From Anaerolineae bacterium (GTDB taxonomy: Bacteria > Chloroflexota > Anaerolineae > Anaerolineales > UBA4823), in NCBI GenBank assembly GCA_030622805.1, contig JAUXFR010000066.1, positions 1 to 7,337 of the forward strand: a stretch of DNA of 7,337 nucleotides. The letters are read 5' to 3'. Below are positions 1 to 4,421 of this stretch, piece after piece. Within the stretch, counting starts at the first letter, position 1, and every line of letters starts with the position of its first letter. Under the pieces are notes generated by a model, which had not been told where the DNA came from, searched no databases, and worked only from the letters and a program-made list of their open reading frames with translations. The position numbers and the translations under genes are program-made.

Positions 1-1
1 C

Positions 2-199
2 GTTCGGGAAATAATCCTGGCCACCAATCCCAGCATGGAGGGGGACTACACTGCCGCTTACCTGCAGCAGCAGTTGAGGAATTTTGACCTGCGCATCACG
101 CGCCTGGCGCGCGGCCTGCCGGTGGGCGGGGACTTAGAATACGCAGACCAGAACACGCTGCTGCGTGCGCTTGATGGGCGGCAGGAGATGGGGGAATGA
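2..199 (+). CDS. recR: Recombination protein RecR, C-terminal part (5' end outside window)
   Basis: Sixty-five codons are open from the left edge to a TGA at 197-199. The peptide begins VREIILATNPSMEGDYTAAY and contains the run ARGLPVGGDLEYADQNTL near its end. These are the hallmark blocks of RecR: the Toprim-fold segment (ATNP...EG) and the conserved GLPxGGDLEYAD motif close to the C-terminus. RecR works with RecO and RecF to load RecA on single-stranded gaps. The N-terminal helix-hairpin-helix and the zinc finger must lie upstream of the window. The gene is convergent with tupC, and no classical terminator separates them. The assignment is close to certain from the motif pair; only the start is missing. 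Confidence 0.96.
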   Translation, partial: VREIILATNPSMEGDYTAAYLQQQLRNFDLRITRLARGLPVGGDLEYADQNTLLRALDGRQEMGE

Positions 200-356
200 G
201 CATTGTGAATAGTCAATAGTTAATAACCAATTGTCAATTGTGGTGGGTGACTTGATCGGAAGTTCGTGATTAGCGAAAGCTTGTATAGAGGATTGTGCGT
301 TTGTTTGCTGTTGCCTGAGTCACTGGATCATATCGGTACTGCTTTGATCGTATCAA
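200..356. other. Convergent recR/tupC intergenic region with short AT-rich repeats
   Basis: No coding potential is visible in these 157 bases between the two converging stop codons. The left part (about 203-240) is low-complexity AT-rich sequence with recurring AATAG/CAATAG units and two copies of the palindrome CAATTG (228-233 and 235-240) separated by one T. The right part has two near-identical 9-mers, GATCATATC (326-334) and GATCGTATC (346-354), with a 20-base period. I see no GC-rich hairpin followed by a T-run that would be an intrinsic terminator. Such AT-rich tandem fragments are common intergenic debris; no function is claimed. Confidence 0.6.
228..240. repeat. Tandem CAATTG palindromes
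   Basis: CAATTG occurs at 228-233 and again at 235-240 with a single T between, inside an AT-rich tract that also holds repeated AATAG units. Each copy is self-complementary. It may be remnant simple repeat; a protein-binding role is possible but unsupported. Confidence 0.5.
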
Positions 357-1457
357 TTAGCGCGGAATCAGATGTACCGCGCTGGCTTTGAACGAAGCGA
401 GAATGGGTGAACCTTCCTCCAGTTCCATTTCGTTTGCTGATGAGCGCGTGATCAATGCCACGACCGGAAATCCACATTCAATGACAACTTTCACCAGAGG
501 GCCGTGGGGGATCATACGCTTGATATGACCTGCTACACGGTTGCGAGCGCTGGATTTTGGCGATGGGTCGCTCCCTGCTCTCTCCCCACACGGCAGCAGG
601 GTGATATCCTCAGGTCGCAGGCAGGCGAACACCTCCCGCCCGACCACCACCTCCCCGACTGCTTCCAACTGTAGTACATCAGCCTGGATGCCGATCTGTC
701 CCCCCTGGGATGAGACAACCTGTCCGGCGATCACAGTTTCAACACCCACAAATGCCGCTACGTCCGGGTTTGCAGGTGCCGAAAATACTTCCTGAGGCGG
801 TCCTACCTGACACAGGCGCCCGTCTAATAACACCGCCACGCGGTCGCCAAGATAAAGCGCCTGATCGAGGTCGTGGGTAACGAACACTGTGGTGATCGAT
901 GTAGCAGCCAGCAGCTCGTGGAAATCCTCTATCAGCCTGGCGCGGGTGGGCGCATCCAGCGCGCTGAAGGGCTCGTCCAGCAGCAGCACCTGCGGTTGGA
1001 TGGCGAAGGCGCGCGCCAGGCTGACGCGCTGCGCTTCACCGCCCGAAAGTGTACCTGCTCGTTGCCTGCGCAAATGAGCTATTCCCAGATTATTGAGCCA
1101 GGTGTCTGCTCTTCGTTTCACTTCATTTCCTGGCAGCCTGCGGAAACGCAAACCGGTTGCCACATTATCGAAAACTGAACTGTTCAACAGCAGCGGGTTC
1201 TGCAGTACCAGACCGATTTTTCGGCGATAGACCACCTCATTTAATTCGTAAACAGACTGCCCATTAAACTGGATTTGTCCTCGATCGGGCGTTAACAGGC
1301 GGCTGAGTACCAGTAGCAGGGTGCTCTTACCCGCGCCATTGGGTCCGATCACTGCCAGTACCTCACCCCTGTACACCTGCAGGTGTTCCGCCTGCAGGAT
1401 CACACGGTCATCCCGCTTAACGCACAAATCATGGACTTCAAGCACCGGGGCATCCAT
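357..1457 (-). CDS. tupC: Tungstate ABC transporter ATP-binding protein TupC
   Basis: A protein of 366 residues that energises tungstate import by ATP hydrolysis on the cytoplasmic face of TupB. All nucleotide-binding motifs are intact: Walker A GPNGAGKST (38-46), Q-loop Gln86, signature LSGGE (137-141), Walker B VLLLDEP (157-163, Glu162 catalytic), D-loop SALD (165-168) and switch His195. From about residue 240 a C-terminal extension follows, ending in a TOBE/MOP-like segment (about 305-366, HGPLVKVVIECGFPVVALIT) typical of Tup/Wtp/Mod ATPases, which can bind oxyanion and inhibit transport. I place the start at ATG 1457-1455, which overlaps the tupB stop (TGATG, one shared base) and has AGGGG at 1467-1471, nine bases upstream. 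The same frame is open up to 1916, but that extension runs through tupB in another frame and has no transporter homology. Molybdate import is an alternative substrate, but the TupA partner argues for tungstate. Confidence 0.93.
   Translation of the reverse strand: MDAPVLEVHDLCVKRDDRVILQAEHLQVYRGEVLAVIGPNGAGKSTLLLVLSRLLTPDRGQIQFNGQSVYELNEVVYRRKIGLVLQNPLLLNSSVFDNVATGLRFRRLPGNEVKRRADTWLNNLGIAHLRRQRAGTLSGGEAQRVSLARAFAIQPQVLLLDEPFSALDAPTRARLIEDFHELLAATSITTVFVTHDLDQALYLGDRVAVLLDGRLCQVGPPQEVFSAPANPDVAAFVGVETVIAGQVVSSQGGQIGIQADVLQLEAVGEVVVGREVFACLRPEDITLLPCGERAGSDPSPKSSARNRVAGHIKRMIPHGPLVKVVIECGFPVVALITRSSANEMELEEGSPILASFKASAVHLIPR
359..383. other. GC-rich hairpin overlapping the tupC stop codon
   Basis: AGCGCGG at 359-365 is the exact reverse complement of CCGCGCT at 377-383, giving a 7-bp stem with an 11-base loop. 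It spans the last codons and first base of the stop codon of tupC. On the minus strand the stem is followed by AATTGATACG, and on the plus strand by GGCTTTG, so neither side has the T-run of an intrinsic terminator. It could still protect the 3' end of the tup mRNA or pause polymerase between the convergent genes. Since it lies in coding sequence, chance is a real alternative. Confidence 0.3.
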
Positions 1458-2152
1458 CACTTCGCACCCCTTTGCTGTATCCAGGTCAGAGAGAGATTGA
1501 CCACATAAGCCAGGAACAGTAGGATGAAACCCAATGCGATTGCCATGGCGAACTGACCCCTGCTGGTTTCCAGCACAGTGGCAGTGGTCAGCACGCGTGT
1601 CTGGTGGCGGATATTGCCGCCCACCATCATCGATGCGCCAACCTCCGAGATCACCGCGCCAAAAGCAGCCATCAGCGCTGCCAGCAGCGGTAAGCGTGCT
1701 TCTCGCCACAGCGCCAGGATCATCTGGGTTCGTGAGGCTCCCAGACCGAGCAGCTGCAATTGCAGGCGCGGGTCCAATTGCTGTAAGGTTGCTGCAGTCA
1801 GCCCGGTCACCACAGGTGCTGCGATAATCGTCTGGGCGATCACTATGGCAGCGGGTGTGTAGATCAGTCCCAGGCTGCCAAAAGGTCCGCTGCGCCACAA
1901 GAAGATCGAGACCCACAAACCGACCACCACCGGCGGCAGCGCCATACCCGTATTGATAATACTGAGCGAGAACTGGCGACCTCTGAAGCGACTCAGCGCC
2001 AACCAGGTCCCCAGCGGCAAGCCGATCGACAGGCTGATCAAGGTTGCCAAACCTGATACTTTCAGCGACAGCAGGGTGATTTCCCAGACCTCGGGATCAC
2101 CGCTTACCAGTAAATTTATCGCTTCCTTGATACCTTCCCAGATCAGTTCCAT
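1457..2152 (-). CDS. tupB: Tungstate ABC transporter permease TupB
   Basis: A 231-residue integral membrane protein that forms the tungstate channel as a presumed homodimer. Hydrophobic segments lie at roughly residues 26-54, 66-86, 98-118, 153-175 and 202-222. Between the third and fourth is the cytoplasmic coupling loop (about 134-160, LGLGASRTQMILALWREARL), matching the EAA-loop pattern with the conserved Gly-Ala and the final Leu-Pro that docks on the ATPase. Just after it, SEVGASMMVGGNI (169-181) is a block I recognise from TupB-type permeases. The length is normal for TupB. The gene is translationally coupled to tupC by a TGATG overlap. The ribosome binding site is weak (GAAG very near the ATG), which may lower permease yield relative to TupA. 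It is separated from tupA by an unusually long 172-base gap. Confidence 0.93.
   Translation of the reverse strand: MELIWEGIKEAINLLVSGDPEVWEITLLSLKVSGLATLISLSIGLPLGTWLALSRFRGRQFSLSIINTGMALPPVVVGLWVSIFLWRSGPFGSLGLIYTPAAIVIAQTIIAAPVVTGLTAATLQQLDPRLQLQLLGLGASRTQMILALWREARLPLLAALMAAFGAVISEVGASMMVGGNIRHQTRVLTTATVLETSRGQFAMAIALGFILLFLAYVVNLSLTWIQQRGAK
1467..1471 (-). promoter_or_regulatory. Ribosome binding site of tupC inside the tupB 3' end
   Basis: AGGGG read on the minus strand, nine bases before ATG 1457-1455. It sits in the last codons of tupB and fixes the tupC start at the TGATG overlap rather than at any upstream codon of the long open frame. Confidence 0.6.
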
Positions 2153-2324
2153 ATCTTCGCGTTCTTCGTGCGCTTATTATTGAACAGTGAAATATCTATT
2201 GATCGCAATCATTTTGTACAAGGATCCACACGGAGTATCATGTATTTAATGAAACTCAACGGTGCCAATCCGTGAAATCCGTGTGCACATGCTGTAGAAG
2301 ATAAATTGCATTGGGCGTAACAAA
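2153..2324. other. tupA-tupB intergenic spacer
   Basis: A stretch of 172 bases without a gene inside an otherwise tight operon. It contains the inverted and direct repeats at 2227-2285 listed separately. I searched the minus strand for a promoter for tupBC and found only poor matches, such as TTGTAC with a 17-base spacer to TAGATA just downstream of the repeat. There is no intrinsic terminator with a T-run. The spacer may let TupA be made in excess over TupBC through partial transcript termination or processing, an arrangement common in binding-protein transporters; this is inference. Confidence 0.5.
2227..2285. repeat. Inverted repeat with internal direct repeat between tupA and tupB
   Basis: CACACGGA at 2227-2234 is the exact reverse complement of TCCGTGTG at 2278-2285, with 43 bases between. 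Next to the right arm, AATCCGTG occurs twice (2267-2274 and 2276-2283). Read on the minus strand this is a CACGGATT-T-CACGGATT pattern, which resembles degenerate intergenic repeats I have seen in many environmental bacterial genomes. The outer arms could form a stem in the tup mRNA. I cannot tell whether it is a dispersed genomic repeat or a local element. Confidence 0.55.
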
Positions 2325-3188
2325 TTATTCCAATCCCAAATCAGCATCGGTTTTGTCAGCATCTGGGAAGAACAGCGGCTGCCCAAACATCTCTACACCG
2401 TATTCGCCGATCATTTCTTGCGTTTCGGGGGACACCAGATATTCCGCAAAAGCGCGCGCACCCTGCTCGTTGACATCTGGCCATTTCTCCGGATTGACGA
2501 TGATAACGTGGTATATATTCAGCAGTACCGGGTCACCTTCCATCAGGATTTTCAAGTCAAGTGTGTTAAAGTTATGCAGGTACGTTGCGCGATCAGTCAG
2601 GGCATATGCTTGCTTTTCAGAAGCGATGGTCAGCGTTGCAGCCATACCCTGACCCGATTCCAGATACCAGTTGCCCTGAGGGGAAACATCAACAGTTTCC
2701 CAAAGAGCTTTCTCTTTCTTGTGGGTGCCGGAATCGTCACCGCGCGAGATGAATGGCGCACCTGATACAGCGATCTTGAACAGGGCTTCTGCAGCGGCTG
2801 GGACGCCCTTAATCCCAGCCGGGTCATCCGCCGGACCGATGATCACAAAATCGTTGTGCATTACCAGGTAGCGCTCGGACCCGTAACCGCCGTCCATGAA
2901 CTCCTTTTCAGAGGGTGGCGCGTGCACAAATAAAAGGTCAGCGTTGCCACTTTTACCCATTTCGAGAGCCTGACCTGTACCAACTGCCACGGTCTTTACG
3001 CTGTAGCCGGTTTTCTCCTCAAAGTCGGGCACCAGTACATCCAACAACCCCGAATCTCGGGTGCTGGTCGTGGTTGCCAGGATGATGACCGGTTCAACCT
3101 GCGTTGGCTCATTCGTGCATGCTGTAAGACCGATCGCCAGGATGAGCAGTACATATAAGACGAGTTGCAAGAATTTGTTGTGAGGCAT
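2325..3188 (-). CDS. tupA: Tungstate-binding lipoprotein TupA (ABC transporter substrate-binding protein)
   Basis: A 287-residue high-affinity tungstate receptor anchored outside the cytoplasmic membrane. It starts with a lysine-containing N-region and a hydrophobic core (about 7-20), then the lipobox LTAC with Cys24 as the lipid-modified residue. The mature protein has the two TupA signatures: TTTS at 39-42 (followed by TRDSG) and SRGDDSGTHKKE at 148-159, which carries the Arg and Thr/Ser residues that family knowledge links to oxyanion binding. ModA molybdate receptors lack this pair. I chose ATG 3188-3186 because it has GGGAG six bases upstream and gives a proper signal peptide. The upstream ATG at 3242 would add 18 residues, overlap the regulator gene and put the signal peptide inside. 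The gene follows the regulator by 34 bases, consistent with one transcript. Confidence 0.95.
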   Translation of the reverse strand: MPHNKFLQLVLYVLLILAIGLTACTNEPTQVEPVIILATTTSTRDSGLLDVLVPDFEEKTGYSVKTVAVGTGQALEMGKSGNADLLFVHAPPSEKEFMDGGYGSERYLVMHNDFVIIGPADDPAGIKGVPAAAEALFKIAVSGAPFISRGDDSGTHKKEKALWETVDVSPQGNWYLESGQGMAATLTIASEKQAYALTDRATYLHNFNTLDLKILMEGDPVLLNIYHVIIVNPEKWPDVNEQGARAFAEYLVSPETQEMIGEYGVEMFGQPLFFPDADKTDADLGLE

Positions 3189-3194
3189 GATGAT

Positions 3195-3199
3195 CTCCC
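3195..3199 (-). promoter_or_regulatory. Ribosome binding site of tupA
   Basis: GGGAG on the minus strand, six bases before ATG 3188-3186. It decides between this start and the upstream in-frame ATG at 3242, which has no comparable site. It is stronger than anything in front of tupB, in line with higher binding-protein expression. Confidence 0.7.
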
Positions 3200-3222
3200 G
3201 ATACTGATATGGCTTGAAAAAT

Positions 3223-4224
3223 TTATGGTCTGATGACTTCACCGGTATGGGCTGTGTCGTAGCCTGCCAGATGCTGGACGTGTTGACGAAAACCGCCGCT
3301 CTGGATTTTCTCCAGTAAGGGGAGCATGTAGCGGTTTTCTAATTGCTCTTGCGGAATAACCAGGTCGTAGCGCTCCTGGAAGAGGGGAATGAATTCCAGG
3401 TCGTGCTGTTGGGCGGAAGCTCGCAATCCGAGACCGACATCTGCCAGACCACGGAGGATGGTTTGTGCCACAAGCGTATGGGTACGCACTTCGTGTCCAT
3501 AGCCGTTGATGGATTTTGATGGCAGTCCCAGTTGGTCTAGCTGCAGGTCTAACCACAGGCGCGTCCCCGAGCCTTTATTACGGTTGACAAAGCGTATATC
3601 CGCTCTTGTTAAATCGCTGATATCTCTTATACTAAAAGGGTTGCTGGGTGCGAGCATCAGCCCCTGCTCCCGGTGTGCAAGGGTGAGAAGAGAGATGGAG
3701 CGGTCGGGGAAGAAATGCCTGACATAGGGCAGATTGTATTCCCCGCTTTCGATGTCCAGAAGATGGCATCCGGCGAGCTGAGCCGTGCCCTGTCTGAGTG
3801 CCATCAGACCTTCCAGACTTCCCACCGGTATAGTCAATATTTCCGCATCGGTATCCTGCCCGAATTCGGTCAGGCGTTCTGCCAGCAGTTCCAGTGCCAG
3901 GTCGTGGCTGCCGATGGCGACGAAGGTGGTTGGTTTTGTGCTGGCTGGCAGGATGATTTCCTGCAATGTAAAGGCGCGTGCCCGGGCGCTGTAGTACTTC
4001 TCTACAAAACCGCGCACCACGTGGGTGTCGACCAGTTCGATCAGCCCGGCGCCTTCCAGTTGTTTCAGATGGTGGCGTATTTTAGCGGGATGTTCATCCA
4101 GTAGCTTCCCAAGTTGAGACAAAGTAGCAGGTTTTACCATCAGGTGCTGCAGGATGGTCAGCCTGCGCGCGTCCGCTAATATTTTTAGTTGGTCATAGTT
4201 CTGGATACGCTGCAGGTGTTTCAT
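3223..4224 (-). CDS. One-component regulator: ArsR-like winged helix plus PBP-like ligand domain, probable tungstate/molybdate sensor
   Basis: A 333-residue cytoplasmic protein with no signal peptide. Residues about 10-75 form an ArsR-type winged helix: ARRLTILQHLM (helix), PATLSQLGKLLDEHPAKIRHH (turn and recognition helix) and LIELVDTHVVRGFVEKYY (wing). Residues about 100-325 resemble the periplasmic-binding-protein-like domain found in molybdate-related regulators and at the C-terminus of some MoeA proteins: RFVNRNKGSGTR (211-222), GYGHEVRTHTLVA (241-253) and GLADVGLGLRA (259-269). It is the first gene of the tup unit and diverges from metH, so it most likely senses tungstate or molybdate and controls tup transcription. 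Ligand and sign of control are inferred. I chose ATG 4224-4222; the frame is open to GTG 4302, but that lies upstream of the likely promoter and adds residues with no domain match. No clear Shine-Dalgarno precedes the ATG. It is not ModE, which has a different helix and TOBE domains. Confidence 0.8.
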   Translation of the reverse strand: MKHLQRIQNYDQLKILADARRLTILQHLMVKPATLSQLGKLLDEHPAKIRHHLKQLEGAGLIELVDTHVVRGFVEKYYSARARAFTLQEIILPASTKPTTFVAIGSHDLALELLAERLTEFGQDTDAEILTIPVGSLEGLMALRQGTAQLAGCHLLDIESGEYNLPYVRHFFPDRSISLLTLAHREQGLMLAPSNPFSIRDISDLTRADIRFVNRNKGSGTRLWLDLQLDQLGLPSKSINGYGHEVRTHTLVAQTILRGLADVGLGLRASAQQHDLEFIPLFQERYDLVIPQEQLENRYMLPLLEKIQSGGFRQHVQHLAGYDTAHTGEVIRP

Positions 4225-4267
4225 GGTTTTTTCAGGGAGTATAAATTTTATTTTAATGTTAAGTAAA

Positions 4268-4296
4268 AGTTTATCATACAGTGTGGGCTGCGTAAA
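4268..4296 (-). promoter_or_regulatory. Predicted promoter of the regulator-tupABC operon
   Basis: On the minus strand: -35 TTTACG (plus coordinates 4291-4296), a 17-base spacer, and -10 TAAACT (4268-4273) preceded by TGA, an extended -10. Transcription would begin near 4261, giving a leader of about 37 bases to the ATG at 4224. This excludes a GTG start at 4302. A second, less well placed -10 (TATACT near 4240) is also possible. Prediction only. Confidence 0.5.
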
Positions 4297-4312
4297 GCAC
4301 ACCCACCTCGGT

Positions 4313-4341
4313 TTGACAGTGATTTATCGCTATGATACACT
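4313..4341 (+). promoter_or_regulatory. Predicted sigma-70 type promoter of metH
   Basis: Consensus -35 TTGACA at 4313-4318, an exact 17-base spacer, and -10 TACACT at 4336-4341 preceded by TGA (extended -10). The expected start is near 4348, leaving a leader of about 74 bases. The match is much better than chance would normally provide, and it is correctly placed and oriented for metH. Its -35 is 16 bases from that of the divergent operon promoter. Confidence 0.72.
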
Positions 4342-4353
4342 CGCGGGATTACT

Positions 4354-4399
4354 ACAACGGATTGAGAACTTAGCGGATTTCTTGAACTCATTCCGTTGT
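4354..4399 (+). promoter_or_regulatory. Inverted repeat / hairpin in the metH leader
   Basis: ACAACGGATTGAG (4354-4366) pairs with CTCATTCCGTTGT (4387-4399) at 12 of 13 positions, with one T-T mismatch, around a 20-base loop. It would begin only about six bases after the predicted transcription start and end ten bases before the Shine-Dalgarno. No T-run follows, so it is not an intrinsic terminator. CGGATT recurs in the loop (4374-4379), so the right arm has a second, shorter pairing option. I see no cobalamin, SAM-I or T-box hallmark. It may be a 5' stabilising stem, a regulatory leader or a DNA operator. Confidence 0.55.
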
Positions 4400-4408
4400 C
4401 CAATGTCT

Positions 4409-4413
4409 AGAGG
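4409..4413 (+). promoter_or_regulatory. Ribosome binding site of metH
   Basis: AGAGG ends eight bases before ATG 4422-4424. In frame, a TGA at 4383-4385 lies upstream and no other start codon with a comparable site exists, so this fixes the metH start. Confidence 0.75.
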
Positions 4414-4421
4414 TCCCTACT

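Noticed and set aside
541..1178. Plus-strand open frames inside tupC
   Set aside because: They are complementary-strand shadows of a gene with all ABC ATPase motifs and show no domain of their own.
1458..1916. N-terminal extension of tupC
   Set aside because: The frame is open upstream of 1457 but runs through the real tupB in another frame, and the peptide has no membrane or ATPase character. The TGATG junction and ribosome binding site fix the start at 1457.
2153..2324. Small gene or mobile element remnant between tupA and tupB
   Set aside because: No open frame with a plausible start and ribosome site, no transposase fragment and no target-site duplication could be seen.
357..3188. Molybdate transporter ModABC
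   Set aside because: The receptor has the TTTS and RGDDSGTH signatures of TupA rather than the ModA pattern, and the gene order tupA-tupB-tupC fits the tungstate family.
3189..3242. Upstream ATG at 3242 for tupA
   Set aside because: It overlaps the regulator stop, lacks a ribosome binding site and would bury the lipoprotein signal peptide.
4225..4302. GTG start at 4302 for the regulator
   Set aside because: It would begin upstream of the best promoter candidate for this strand, and the 26 extra residues precede the winged helix without a match to it.
4342..4421. Cobalamin, SAM or T-box riboswitch in front of metH
   Set aside because: The leader is only about 74 bases and has no B12 box, no SAM-I core and no T-box sequence; a single hairpin is all that is visible.
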